Shown here: positions 52,876 through 62,085 of the stretch, one piece after another
Layout: each line of letters begins with the position of its first letter
How positions within the stretch are numbered: the first letter of the stretch is position 1
Source of the DNA: Methylobacterium tardum
GTDB taxonomy: Bacteria > Pseudomonadota > Alphaproteobacteria > Rhizobiales > Beijerinckiaceae
Direction of reading: 5' to 3'
Length of the DNA: 64,000 bases
NCBI RefSeq assembly: GCF_023546765.1
Contig: NZ_CP097484.1
Span: forward strand, 3,194,001 to 3,258,000
Position numbers and translations under genes: made by a program
The notes under the pieces: generated by a model
Database searches by the model: none
Told to the model about the DNA's origin: nothing
The model's input: only the letters and a program-made list of their open reading frames with translations

Positions 52876-53775
52876 ATGATGACGGTTCCCGGATCGCGGC
52901 TGCGCTCGGCCCTGGCGCGCGTGGGCGCGCAGGAGGATCTGAACTTCCTCCTGACCAACCGCATTCCCCGTCGCCTCGCCACCCGCTTCATGGGCTGGTT
53001 CAGCCGCATCGAGCAGCCCTGGGTGCGCGATCTCTCGATCGCGACGTGGCGCCTGTTCTGCGACGTCGATCTCAGCGACGCGCGGGACACGCGGTTCCCG
53101 AGCCTCCACGCGGCCTTCGTGCGCGCCCTGCGACCCGGCGCCCGGCCGGTCGAGGCCGATCCCGCGATCCTGACGAGCCCGAGCGACGCGATCCTGGGTG
53201 CGCACGGGCGGATCGAGGCGGGACGCCTGTACCAGATCAAGGGCCTGTCCTACCGGCTCGCGGACCTGCTCGGCGGCGATGAGGCGCTGTCGCGCCTTCA
53301 TGAGGGCGGCACCTACGCGACCCTGCGCCTGACCGCCGGGATGTACCATCGCTTCCACGCGCCGCATGACCTGCGCGTCGATTCGGTCCGGCACATCTGG
53401 GGCGACACCTGGAACGTGAACCCGATCGCGCTGAAGCGCGTCGAGGCCCTGTTCTGCCGCAACGAGCGGGCGGTCTTGCGTCTGCGCGTGGGCGAGCGCG
53501 GCCATCCCGTCACGCTGGTGCCGGTGGCCGCGATCCTGGTGGCGGGTCTGCGTCTCGGCTTTCTCCCGGAGGCGGTCGATCTGCGGTCTACGAGAGGCCG
53601 GACGCTCCCCTGCACGACCCGGCTCCGCAAGGGCGCGGAGATGGGCTGGTTCGAGCACGGATCGACCATCGTGGTGCTCGCGCCACCGGGTTTCACGCTC
53701 TGGCCGGCCCTGCGCGAGGGCGCGCGCCTGCGCATGGGCGAGCCTTTGATGCGCCTGCCGGACGGTCCGGCCTGA
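52876..53775 (+). CDS. psd: phosphatidylserine decarboxylase proenzyme
   Basis: Encodes 299 residues. The conserved YHRFHAPHDLRVDSVRHIWG block and the self-cleavage site HGST (Gly262-Ser263 in GWFEHGSTIVVL) identify a pyruvoyl-dependent phosphatidylserine decarboxylase, which makes phosphatidylethanolamine at the inner membrane. Cleavage would leave a small alpha chain of about 37 residues. It is divergent from the aminotransferase (32-base gap) and convergent with the chemoreceptor (7-base gap). ATG 52879 is an alternative start. Confidence 0.85.
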   Translation: MMTVPGSRLRSALARVGAQEDLNFLLTNRIPRRLATRFMGWFSRIEQPWVRDLSIATWRLFCDVDLSDARDTRFPSLHAAFVRALRPGARPVEADPAILTSPSDAILGAHGRIEAGRLYQIKGLSYRLADLLGGDEALSRLHEGGTYATLRLTAGMYHRFHAPHDLRVDSVRHIWGDTWNVNPIALKRVEALFCRNERAVLRLRVGERGHPVTLVPVAAILVAGLRLGFLPEAVDLRSTRGRTLPCTTRLRKGAEMGWFEHGSTIVVLAPPGFTLWPALREGARLRMGEPLMRLPDGPA

Positions 53776-53782
53776 GGAGCCG

Positions 53783-55450
53783 TCACGCTGCGTGAACCGC
53801 CGCCAGAAACTCCGTGACCGCGGTGCTGAGTTCGCCCGACTGCCGTGACAGGTCCGAGGCGGCTTCCAGCACCTGGGCTGCGGCGGTGCCGGTCTCCGCC
53901 GCGGCCTGGGTCACGGCGCCGATATTGAGGGTGACCGCCTGAGTCCCGTCCGCGGCCTGATTGACGTTGCGCACGATCTCCTGCGTGACCGCCCCCTGCT
54001 CTTCCATCGAGGCCGCTACGCCGACGGCGATCGTCCTGAGATCCAGGACCACGGTCGTGATGGCCTGGATGGCATTGACCGCACGGTGGGTCTCGCCTTG
54101 GATGGCCGCGACCTGTGCGGCGATCGTCTCCGTCGCCTTGGCTGTCTGGGCCGCCAGGTCCTTGACTTCGCCCGCCACCACCGCGAAGCCCTGCCCGGCC
54201 TCCCCGGCCCTGGCGGCCTCGATGGTCGCGTTGAGGGCCAGCAGGCTGGTCTGCGCGGCAATGCCGGAGATCAGGCTGATCACGGTCCCGATCCGTTCGG
54301 CGCCGTCGGCCAGCCCCATCACCAGCGTGTTCGTTTCGGCGGCATCGGCGGCGGCCCGTTCCGCCATGTCGGTGGACCGAGCGATCTGGCCATTGATCGC
54401 GCCGATCGAGACCGCCAGCTCTTCACTGGCTGCCGCCACGGTCTGTACGTTCGCGGACGTCTGCTCGGCTGCCGACGAGACATTGACCGACTGGGCGGCG
54501 GTCTGATCGGCATTGCGGCTCATGACCCGGGCCGCAGCCTCCATCTCGCCGGCGGCATTCGCGAGCGTGTGCGTCATGCGTTCGACCTGGAGCCGGAACG
54601 CTTGCGTGGCGCGATCGAGCGTTTCCGCGCGACGGGTCTTCACCGCCTGCTCGGTTGCGGCCGCGTCGTCCGCCGCGCGCTTGGCGACGAGGGCATCCTT
54701 GAAGACCTGGACGGCCTTGACCATGGCGCCGATCTCGTCGTGGCGCTCCGCACCGCCGACGCGGACTGTGAGATCCCCCGAGGCGAGGCGGGTCATCGTC
54801 GCTGTCGTCTCGCCGATGGGCCGCGTCACCTGGACGAGGACCACGACGACGCCGTACGCGACGGCGATCGCGGCGGCAGCGAGCATGATGAGGAGCAGGA
54901 TCCGAAGGCGCTGCGCCATTGCGTCCGCGCGATCGAATTCGGCGCGGGCCTCGCGGACTTGCAGGTCGGTCAGCTTGCTGACGCCGGTCGACGTCGGCCC
55001 CATGGCGTTGAGCAGCTCGGCCTTTGCGGCCGCGATCGCGTCCGGCTCCTGCGCTCTGGCCGCTCGGCTGAGGCCGGTGAGGATGGCCGCGTTTCGTTCA
55101 AGCTGGGGCTCGAGGTCCGCGATCAGCTGCTGCTCTTCCGGTGTCAGATAGGTGGCCAGGTATTCGGTCCAGACCCGCTTCGCGCGCGCGAGCTCTCGAT
55201 CCACAACCTCAGCAGCCGCGACCTTATCGGCCGCGGGCGTATCGACCGTGCGCACCACGACAAGGATGGCGTCGTACGCATCCCGCAGCATGCTGAACTG
55301 GCTGAGCGGCACAACCCGATCTTTGAAGATGGTCTCCAGGCTCTCGGAGTTGCTGCGCAACGCATAGGTTCCGAGCGCGACCGACGAAAAGAGGAGAGCG
55401 CCCAGCATCGCGAGGAGCGCAATGAGCCGAGCCTTGATCGAGATCTTCAT
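53783..55450 (-). CDS. methyl-accepting chemotaxis protein
   Basis: Encodes 555 residues: membrane segment 1 ([19 protein letters not shown]), a four-helix-bundle sensor (residues 35-185), membrane segment 2 ([20 protein letters not shown]), HAMP ([20 protein letters not shown]) and the signalling domain with its hairpin tip ([24 protein letters not shown], here [20 protein letters not shown]). It senses an unknown ligand in the periplasm and controls CheA. The ATG at 55450 follows a poorly defined ribosome site. Confidence 0.92.
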   Translation of the reverse strand: MKISIKARLIALLAMLGALLFSSVALGTYALRSNSESLETIFKDRVVPLSQFSMLRDAYDAILVVVRTVDTPAADKVAAAEVVDRELARAKRVWTEYLATYLTPEEQQLIADLEPQLERNAAILTGLSRAARAQEPDAIAAAKAELLNAMGPTSTGVSKLTDLQVREARAEFDRADAMAQRLRILLLIMLAAAAIAVAYGVVVVLVQVTRPIGETTATMTRLASGDLTVRVGGAERHDEIGAMVKAVQVFKDALVAKRAADDAAATEQAVKTRRAETLDRATQAFRLQVERMTHTLANAAGEMEAAARVMSRNADQTAAQSVNVSSAAEQTSANVQTVAAASEELAVSIGAINGQIARSTDMAERAAADAAETNTLVMGLADGAERIGTVISLISGIAAQTSLLALNATIEAARAGEAGQGFAVVAGEVKDLAAQTAKATETIAAQVAAIQGETHRAVNAIQAITTVVLDLRTIAVGVAASMEEQGAVTQEIVRNVNQAADGTQAVTLNIGAVTQAAAETGTAAAQVLEAASDLSRQSGELSTAVTEFLAAVHAA

Positions 55451-55924
55451 CGAGGGTGATCGCGTTGCCGAACTGAGCCCGAAATGCTCTGTCGATCTAG
55501 CATCGTGTCAGCGCGCTTCAAGTGTACGATGCGGCAAGTCGCAATGGAGCGGCAATAAAAACAGATGTTCAGTTCGATGGCCGCGAAGATGGCTCTAGAT
55601 CGTCTTGAGATCCGAGCGATCGCTCCCGTCCGGGGTTTGCAATCTCCTAAGATCGTTTGCTGCGACTGAACCGGAGCCAAAAGCCGGGAGTCAAATGTGC
55701 GCGACTGTCACTGCCGGTCGGCAGTCCTGTCCGAAATGCCCGACGCGGAGGCCAGCGCCGTCAGTCGACTCGCGCGCCACCTCTGGATGACACGGAGGGT
55801 AGAACAGCTCGTCGGAAACACAGTCCGGCGGGCAAAGGCCGGCTGAACATGCGACGCGCCGCCCGCTTCCTTGCGAAGCGGACGGCGCAGTTTGTCGGGA
55901 CGGTCCGGCTGTCATTTCTCGGCA

Positions 55925-55979
55925 AAGCTTGTCCTGATTTGAGGAATCCCCACAGGGAGTGCTCTCAAATGAGCTTGGC
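55925..55979. repeat. repeat unit copy 1 (AAGCTTGTCCTGATTTG)
   Basis: AAGCTTGTCCTGATTTGAG, a spacer and CTCAAATGAGCTTGG. The ends are inverted relative to each other and could form a hairpin. Related units follow at 56274 and 56771. Confidence 0.4.
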
Positions 55980-56273
55980 CTAAAGCACACGGAACTCTGT
56001 CCATACAGATCCGTGCTTACAGAGAAGTTTGACCTTGTTCGCGAACGGCCCCTCACGTCCGCTCAGCTTCGCGTTTCCGTGTTCTCGACCGACTGCGGCT
56101 TCCGCGATGGCTCGGAGGATAACAAATTGCCCTCGTCTCACCGTCTCACCGTCTCACCGTCACGGTTTTTCGGATTGAGGCGGCAGTACCACAGCCTGGT
56201 TCCGGAAAAGAATCTGCGCAGCACAGTCCGCAGCAGATCCGACAACCCGCCTTGGTGCACGCTAACATGAGAA

Positions 56274-56332
56274 TTTGTCTTGATTTCTGTTACCTCTGGA
56301 GGGGCGGTCTCATTTAAGTTTATCCCGATTTG
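56274..56332. repeat. repeat unit copy 2 (TTGTCTTGATTTCTG ... AAGTTTATCCCGATTTG)
   Basis: A degenerate copy with both end motifs present; the right end is AAGTTTATCCCGATTTGTAG. Confidence 0.4.
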
Positions 56333-56770
56333 TAGGGAACGTGATCCGCCTCGCTCCCTAGACCCGACATGCCCAGGCGCGGATGCCTGGTCCAACCCTT
56401 GGAAACAGAGGCCGGCATCAAACCCGATGCCGGCTCGATCATAGGGCCGATGGGTCCAGACCGCGTCCTTAGCGTGATCTGCGGACCGGACCATGCCCTT
56501 CGGGTTGCCGTACTTTCTTTTCGGAATGGCCGCGAGGACACCACCGGCCCCCAACGCCGGGGGCATCCGGTCGAGCGCCCTGATCGTTCAGGTCCGAGGA
56601 GGCGCCCTGGCGGTCGGCTCGGCTGGCTTCGCCGATACCGTCGCTGCGGTCCTCACGTGTTCGGATCGGCCGCTCCACGATGATCTGGACGGCGGCCCGG
56701 CATGCACGAGGAAGCCGCCTCGGGACGAGGCGAGCCGGACGGCTGGGACAGCCGAGGCAGACTATCATGA

Positions 56771-56832
56771 AAGCGTGTCCCGATTTACGGCCCTGCCAAT
56801 GGTACGCACTCAAGAGAGCTTATCCCGATTGT
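56771..56832. repeat. repeat unit copy 3 (AAGCGTGTCCCGATTTA ... GAGCTTATCCCGATTGT)
   Basis: Both ends carry the shared GTCCCGATT / TATCCCGATT core. The unit is about 62 bases long and otherwise unlike copies 1 and 2. Confidence 0.4.
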
Positions 56833-56872
56833 CAGGGAAGCCTGTCCTCACGCCCGGGATGTGCTTGAAGCC

Positions 56873-56908
56873 GGTGGCCTCCGCAGAGGGGGTGGCCTCC
56901 GCAGAGGG
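56873..56908. repeat. 18-bp tandem duplication
   Basis: GGTGGCCTCCGCAGAGGG occurs twice head to tail without mismatch. Each unit contains a CCTC/GAGG inverted repeat. A revcomp half-match (CCCCTCTGCGG) lies 20 bases further at 56927. Confidence 0.7.
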
Positions 56909-57237
56909 GCGCCCGTGACCGCGCCGCCCCTCTGCGGACATGATGATTCCCGTGTTGGGCCTGAGCCAGGACCGCTGGCCGGGACGAAACCTTTTCGGTT
57001 TCGCGGCCTGATCGGGCATCCACTCCCCGGAATTGCCGCGCGCAGGAATGCTCTCCGCTTTCGACGGGCAGGGCGACACCCACGTCGGACGGGGTCTGCG
57101 GAGAGCGGGGAGCGTTTGCGAGGCGGTCGTCGAGCTCCCTGCCCTCTTCCTTCCGAGGTCACGAAATCGGGGACCGCGGGTCGAAACACCGGTCCTGGGC
57201 GGGCACAGCCCCGACGCCGTCGGTCATCGAGGCCGTC

Positions 57238-59295
57238 TCAGCTCGCCGCGCTCAGGTCCCTTGCCCTCCTGAGCACGCCGACCATGGCTGGTTCGATGTC
57301 CGTCGAGCGAGTGACCGAGGCACCCCCGCCGGGAACAAGATCCAGGTCGTGGCGGCGACCGAGCGCCGTGGGCTCGCTCATGAGGCGCCGGCACAGCAAT
57401 TCCGCCAACGACGGATCCTCGACGGCACAGACGATCTGCCGGCCCGACCGCTGCAGGGCCGACAGGACCTCGACCAAGTGCAAGGCCCGGAAATCATCGA
57501 TGTGCTGGACCGGGTCGCCGAGCATGAGCGTCCGCCAATTGCACCATGGCCGGGACAGGTGAACGGAGAGGAGGAAGGCCAGCCCGGCCGCACGCCTCTG
57601 CCCGCTGCTGAACACGAATTGCGGGTTCAAGCCGTTGCCGACCCGCAGGCTCAGGAAACGCCTGACGTCGCCGCGTATGCCGTAATCGATGGTCCGCCAC
57701 TCGGAATGCGGGCGAAGCCGCTGGTACAGCTCGTTCAGCAGCGGGCTGATAACCGCCAGGCGCTCGCCGATGATCTCGGCATTCGTCCTGCGGACCGTAC
57801 GATCCAGCGTCCGGGCGGTCGTCACCGCAGCGTGGGCGCGCGCGAGCCGGTCGCTCGCGTCGTCGGCCTCTGCCCGAAGCGCTTCGAGGCGCGCTTCGAG
57901 CTCCGTTACGCGTTCCACCGCCTGCGAAGCTTCCAAGGTGAGGATGCTCCGTTCCAGGTCGATCAACCGACTCCTTTCGGCCTCCACCACCTCCTCCAGG
58001 GCCTCTGGGTCGTAGGCCAGCTCTCCATCCAGGGAACGTCGCACGAGCTCGGCCGAAAGCGCCTCTTCCCGGGCTTCCAGCTCGGCTTGGGCGGACGCGA
58101 GGCGATGGACGACCGTCTCGGCCTGCTTCAGGATCTCGCCGGCATCCTCGACCCGGGTTCGGGCCGCCGCGACCTCGCCTCGCGCCTCCGGCACTGCCGA
58201 CCGCCGGGCGGCGAGGCGCTGGCGCGCGGATGCGAGCCCCGTCTCGAACTCGGGGGCGCCCTGCGGCGCGCGGCATAGCGGGCAACGGTCGTCATGCAGG
58301 CCGATCCGGCTGCCGTGATCGACCAGGATCGCGAGCGACGCGGCGAGGCCGTCGCTTTCCTGTTCACGGTCCAGGCGCGCCTCGGCGGCCTGCAGCTGGC
58401 GGCGGGCTTCCTGGACCGCGACCTCGGCTTCGGCCACCGCCACCGCGTCCCGGCCTGCGCTGTCGCCGTGTCGCGCGACCGTGTCGCGCAATGCGGCCAC
58501 CGCGCGAGCCTCGTCGGCGACCCATCCCATCTCGCCGAGGTTCGAACGGCGCCCGGCCAGCGTCTTCCGAGCTGCCGCGACCCGAGCTCCCAGGTCGGGG
58601 CCGGCCCCAGGCGTAAGCTCGTCCAGGGTGGCAAGGACGGCCGCGACGTCCCCGGCCTGCAGGGCGACGTCCCGGATCTGCTCCAAGTCGGTCAGCGCCG
58701 CGGTCAGACGTGCGCGCGCCTCCTCATAGGCCTGCGCGGCGGCATTGTGTACGGCCTCGGCGGAGGACAGGGCCTCGCGAGCCTTGGCGGCGTAATCCGG
58801 ACCCTCGATGGCGCCCAGCGCCGCGCGCACGAACTCGAACCGTTGCGTTTCCGTCAGGTCGAGGCTGAGCGCAGCGATCCATTCGTCGCGAATGATGGAT
58901 GTCCTGCAGACCTGCTGGAGGGCCCGCTCGGGCTGCGCGCCCGGAACGCAGAGCATCGCCTCGATGCGTGCCGCGTCCCGGTCGGCGCCGGTCTCGCGCG
59001 AGCGCGTCACTGCGAAGCCGCTCCCGTCATCGGCGCGGAATCCCACGGTGACGAAGTGCGCCTCCGGGTGGCCTTCGCCGCGCCACCAGACGTAGTCGTC
59101 GAGGCTTTCCTTCGCCGCCTTGTCGACGAGGTACTTGTCGATTTGGCCGGTGAGGGCGAACTCGACCGCGTCGCACAGCGTGCTCTTCCCGACGCCGTTG
59201 CGTCCGCAGATCACGGTGAAGCCAGTGCCGAAATCGACCCGCTGGCGCTCCAGGAAGCCCCGGAAGCCGCACAGTTCGAGGTAGTCGAGCCTCAT
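57238..59295 (-). CDS. SMC/Rad50-like ATPase (LmuB / ABC-3C type)
   Basis: Encodes 685 residues. Walker A is GRNGVGKST (residues 31-39). Long coiled coils flank a CPLC zinc-hook motif near residue 338 (DDRCPLCRAP). The C-terminal part has an ABC signature (SSGQRRAAG) and a Walker B-like LMLGDPVQHID. This is the layout of SMC-like ATPases in Lamassu and related ABC three-component systems, thought to sense foreign DNA ends or structures and license an effector. The ATG at 59295 overlaps the upstream gene stop by 4 bases (ATGA). Longer upstream frames are shadow sequence. It is the last gene of the operon. Confidence 0.85.
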   Translation of the reverse strand: MRLDYLELCGFRGFLERQRVDFGTGFTVICGRNGVGKSTLCDAVEFALTGQIDKYLVDKAAKESLDDYVWWRGEGHPEAHFVTVGFRADDGSGFAVTRSRETGADRDAARIEAMLCVPGAQPERALQQVCRTSIIRDEWIAALSLDLTETQRFEFVRAALGAIEGPDYAAKAREALSSAEAVHNAAAQAYEEARARLTAALTDLEQIRDVALQAGDVAAVLATLDELTPGAGPDLGARVAAARKTLAGRRSNLGEMGWVADEARAVAALRDTVARHGDSAGRDAVAVAEAEVAVQEARRQLQAAEARLDREQESDGLAASLAILVDHGSRIGLHDDRCPLCRAPQGAPEFETGLASARQRLAARRSAVPEARGEVAAARTRVEDAGEILKQAETVVHRLASAQAELEAREEALSAELVRRSLDGELAYDPEALEEVVEAERSRLIDLERSILTLEASQAVERVTELEARLEALRAEADDASDRLARAHAAVTTARTLDRTVRRTNAEIIGERLAVISPLLNELYQRLRPHSEWRTIDYGIRGDVRRFLSLRVGNGLNPQFVFSSGQRRAAGLAFLLSVHLSRPWCNWRTLMLGDPVQHIDDFRALHLVEVLSALQRSGRQIVCAVEDPSLAELLCRRLMSEPTALGRRHDLDLVPGGGASVTRSTDIEPAMVGVLRRARDLSAAS

Positions 59296-59822
59296 GGCGC
59301 ATCCACCAGGATGCGCGCCACCTCGGAAGCGCTCGCCGCGCCCAGGAACGCGGCCACAGCGTCGTCCGGCAGGTCGCTCAAGCGCGCCCGCAGACGGGCC
59401 CGGTAATCGGCCCCGCCGATCTCGGGTGCGCTGAGGACCGGCAGGAGGGGCAACAACGTTCTTCGCAAATCGGCCACCGTGCGCAAGTCGCCGCGCGCGA
59501 TCTTGCGGGTCATGGAGAAGTCCTCCTCGATCCGCTCGATCCGCCGCGCGAGGGCCGGTTCGGAGCCGCAAGCCAGGAACAAGGCGTAAACGTTCCAGGC
59601 CTTTGTGCCTGCAGAGCGCAACGAGGCCGCATGCCGGCCGAGCGTGGCCTGCTGGATTTGCTGCCAATCGGCGAGCAGGCTCTCGCCGCTCGCGAAGACG
59701 TGCAGGAATCCGACGACCGCCGCGTTCTCGAAGCAGACGACCGGCACGCTGCCGCCCGGCCAGGTCCAAGTCTCATAGCCTGCCGACCGGAGGAGCACCT
59801 CGGATTGAGTCGCTATGTCCAT
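59292..59822 (-). CDS. middle component of the SMC/SIR2 system (LmuC-like)
   Basis: Encodes 176 residues, mostly helical with an early beta part (GSVPVVCFENAAVVGFLHVF). No enzyme motif is visible. Its size and position between an effector and an SMC-like ATPase match the middle component of ABC three-component systems, which bridges effector and ATPase. ATG 59822 overlaps the SIR2 stop (TGATG), and its own stop overlaps the ATPase start, so the three genes are translationally coupled and probably made in fixed ratios. Assignment rests on context, not on sequence recognition. Confidence 0.7.
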   Translation of the reverse strand: MDIATQSEVLLRSAGYETWTWPGGSVPVVCFENAAVVGFLHVFASGESLLADWQQIQQATLGRHAASLRSAGTKAWNVYALFLACGSEPALARRIERIEEDFSMTRKIARGDLRTVADLRRTLLPLLPVLSAPEIGGADYRARLRARLSDLPDDAVAAFLGAASASEVARILVDAP

Positions 59823-61192
59823 CACACGTCGAGCTCCCTGCGGGCGGCGGGAAGGTCGAGCCATGCCGCGGAGGCGCTCGGCCGGATTATGTCGCCCGGT
59901 CGCCCTTCCCGAACGACGTTCAACGGCAGGCCGACGTCGGTGGCTCCGGCGCAGACCACGATGTCGGCGACCTCGAACGGCGTCTCCCTGAACCGGTCCT
60001 GCACCGTCTGGAGCAGCATGCCCGAACCGTTCACGACCCTGATCCGGCGGCCCGCGAGATCATAGCCGACGGGGGTCTGGCTGGCACCGGCACGCCGCAG
60101 CAACAGGTGCGCGTAGCCCAGGACCTCGGACGGCCCCGGGTTCCGCAAGGTCGCCGCGGCGGTGGCCGGCACGCCCTCGGCGTCCCGTCGAAGGTCGTAG
60201 AGTTCCTCGCTGCCCAGGTCGGGCGGATCGAGCCAGCCCGCCTCACACTCCGCTCCGAGCTCGCTCTCCAACGCGGCGCGCCCGGCGTGCAGGACCTTGC
60301 GTAGGTACGCCTGGGAAAACGCCCTCCGGAGTTCGTCTAGGACTTCGGCCCCCGAACGCTGAACATGCGTGAACCGGACGTTCTCCGAATTGGCCAGGGT
60401 CCAGAGTTCGGGCGCCTTGGCCTGCAGGACGTCCTCGGGCGCCAAATCGACCAGCGTCACCGACAGCGGCGCGACGCCCGTCAATGCCTCGGCGAGAACG
60501 GTGTTGAGATAGGACCAATCCGACCAGAAGCCGACGACGAGCAGGTCGCTCTCGCGGAGGTGGTGGGCCATCCACGTCTTCGTCTTCTCGATGCGCGCGG
60601 CGATCACCCGGTCCTCGGTGAGCTGTGAGGCCGTCCAGACCGTGGCGCGCCGCTCGCGGACGGAGCAGCCATGAAACTTGAGCAGGGGCGCGTGCTTGCG
60701 GGCCTGGACCTTTGCCTCGTCGCCGTCGAGGGAGGCGAGGAGATCGAACCCGTATTCCTGCGCGCGGCGCTCGATCAGGGTGTCGTAATTCGCCGACACG
60801 ACACCGGCGGCCAAGCGCGTGATCAGGAAGTCCGCCACCGCGGCGTGCCCGACGTTGGGCGGCCGGACGAAATCCTCCCAGGGCACGAGAGCGTCGATGA
60901 AGACCGACCCGAGCATGTCCTCCTTGGCGAAGATCTCCGCCAGGGACTCCAGGTCGCCGCGCAGTTCCTGCGGGCACTCCGGATCGATGCTCATGACATA
61001 GCGGTCGTAGCACCTGGCGGCCACGGTCCAGGCCGACGGCAGGGAACTCGGCGGCGCCATCGACAGGCCGGCGCCGCAGAGGAGGACGAGGCGCCCGGCT
61101 TCCATGGAGGCGAGCAATCGCGCACGAACCGCCGCGTCCAAACCGCCCCCTTCGTCCGCCGGATCTTCGCCAAGGCGATAGACCGGAGGCAC
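59822..61192 (-). CDS. SIR2-like NADase effector
   Basis: Encodes about 456 residues from GTG 61192. A SIR2 Rossmann motif (LVLLCGAGLSM, residues 36-46), catalytic Asn135 (SANYDTLIER) and His174 (LLKFHGC) are present. Bacterial SIR2 domains of this type cleave NAD+ and kill or arrest infected cells. The last 200 residues form a separate C-terminal region (LGSEELYDLRRDAEG, then GYDLAGRRIRVVNGSGMLLQ) that may contact the middle component. The true start is uncertain: GTG 61192, ATG 61279 or ATG 61105 are possible; 61105 would leave the GAG motif almost at the N-terminus. It overlaps the next gene by one base. Confidence 0.85.
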   Translation of the reverse strand: MPPVYRLGEDPADEGGGLDAAVRARLLASMEAGRLVLLCGAGLSMAPPSSLPSAWTVAARCYDRYVMSIDPECPQELRGDLESLAEIFAKEDMLGSVFIDALVPWEDFVRPPNVGHAAVADFLITRLAAGVVSANYDTLIERRAQEYGFDLLASLDGDEAKVQARKHAPLLKFHGCSVRERRATVWTASQLTEDRVIAARIEKTKTWMAHHLRESDLLVVGFWSDWSYLNTVLAEALTGVAPLSVTLVDLAPEDVLQAKAPELWTLANSENVRFTHVQRSGAEVLDELRRAFSQAYLRKVLHAGRAALESELGAECEAGWLDPPDLGSEELYDLRRDAEGVPATAAATLRNPGPSEVLGYAHLLLRRAGASQTPVGYDLAGRRIRVVNGSGMLLQTVQDRFRETPFEVADIVVCAGATDVGLPLNVVREGRPGDIIRPSASAAWLDLPAARRELDV

Positions 61193-61416
61193 GCCTAAGG
61201 TAAAGCAAGGTGATCCGGCTTCCCGTTGCCCGCCCCGAGGGTTCACCGGTGCGTCGCACCCTGGAAGTCTCGCCGGCATAGGTGCGCGTGGCCGCCGGGG
61301 CGATGGGAAGGTTCGAGGCGTCTCATCCCGGGCCAGCATACGAACACGTGCTGGTGCGTCATGCCTGACTTGGAGGCCCGCCAGACCAACGTCGGGAAGA
61401 TCCGGCTGCGGTTTCC
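61193..61416 (-). promoter_or_regulatory. 224-base gap within the defence-like operon
   Basis: Separates the UDG-like gene from the SIR2 gene on the same strand. No reading frame is supported. It may carry a second promoter for the SIR2 three-gene core; a TTGCTTTACC stretch lies about 10-20 bases before GTG 61192, but no firm box can be given. Confidence 0.3.
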
Positions 61417-62085
61417 TTACGGCAGCGTGAGTTGCACCGCGTGCGGAGCTTTGGCGGGTAGGCCGTACAACTCGCCCATCCGAGCGACGAACTCGGTCTG
61501 ACCTCCGTAGCTGGGATGCCGGACCCGCTCGGCCGCCATACCCAAGTCCGCCAACGCCGCCTCGGCATCCCTCCCGATGGCGACCAGGACCCGGGGCCGC
61601 AATTCCGACACCAGCCATTCGAGGAGGTGGCGGGACGCCTGCCGTTCCCGACGGGTGTGGCAGCGATTGGACAGCGGGTCGCCCGACGCGTGCGGATGGA
61701 GCGGGAAGACGTTCCAGAGGAAGATCGGACGTCGCAGGTCCCGGAGAACCTGCCAGATCACCGTCGCCGTGCGCTCGGTCATCGCGGGGCCGCGGGTTGC
61801 CCGCGCCAGCGGCAATTGACCGTAGAGGCCGGCATGGGCGGAGAGGTGGGCCTCGTCCGTGAGCGCCAGGCCCGTGCGCCGCCCGCCACGGTACCCGAGG
61901 TCGCGCGCGATCCAGATCGAGTCGACGCCTCCGGCGAGGGCCGCCTCCAGCACGAGGCGCAGGTTCTCACGCCGGACCTGGGGCGCACCGACGCCGTCGT
62001 GGTCCGGGCAGGCCTCGGCGTAGGGGTTGAAGGTGTCGCTGAAGCGAAGCGCCGCGAGGGCCTCGATGAAGGCGCCAGGTGTCAT
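61417..62085 (-). CDS. uracil-DNA glycosylase superfamily protein
   Basis: Encodes 222 residues. The motif WIARDLGYRGGRRTGLALTDE (residues 58-78, given here in two parts: WIARDLGYRGG and RRTGLALTDE) parallels the GEAPGxxGxxxTGxPFT first motif of UDG-like proteins; FLWNVFPLHPH parallels the NAxPxHP motif and His190 in RHPSYGG is the second catalytic-loop motif. It may excise uracil or another damaged base from DNA, or act as a restriction-like sensor. The ATG overlaps the MazG-like stop (ATGA), so both are translationally coupled. Active-site details differ from classical UDG. Confidence 0.75.
   Translation of the reverse strand: MTPGAFIEALAALRFSDTFNPYAEACPDHDGVGAPQVRRENLRLVLEAALAGGVDSIWIARDLGYRGGRRTGLALTDEAHLSAHAGLYGQLPLARATRGPAMTERTATVIWQVLRDLRRPIFLWNVFPLHPHASGDPLSNRCHTRRERQASRHLLEWLVSELRPRVLVAIGRDAEAALADLGMAAERVRHPSYGGQTEFVARMGELYGLPAKAPHAVQLTLP

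Larger units (their letters stand above)
55451..57237. other. 1.8-kb non-coding region with dispersed repeats
   Basis: No reading frame here has protein-like character or a ribosome site. It contains three degenerate copies of a repeat unit (55925, 56274, 56771) and an 18-bp tandem duplication at 56873. It separates the housekeeping side of the window from the defence-like operon and may be a former mobile-element site. Confidence 0.5.

Noticed and set aside
51125..52879. Long plus-strand frame antisense to the aminotransferase
   Set aside because: Shadow of a class-III aminotransferase with clear PLP motif on the minus strand.
56873..56908. CRISPR array
   Set aside because: Only two units, head to tail without spacers; no cas genes in the window.
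57238..59295. RecN or RecF DNA repair ATPase
   Set aside because: A zinc-hook CPLC, the coupling with a middle protein and a SIR2 effector, and overlapping genes fit a defence ATPase better; not fully excluded without profile searches.
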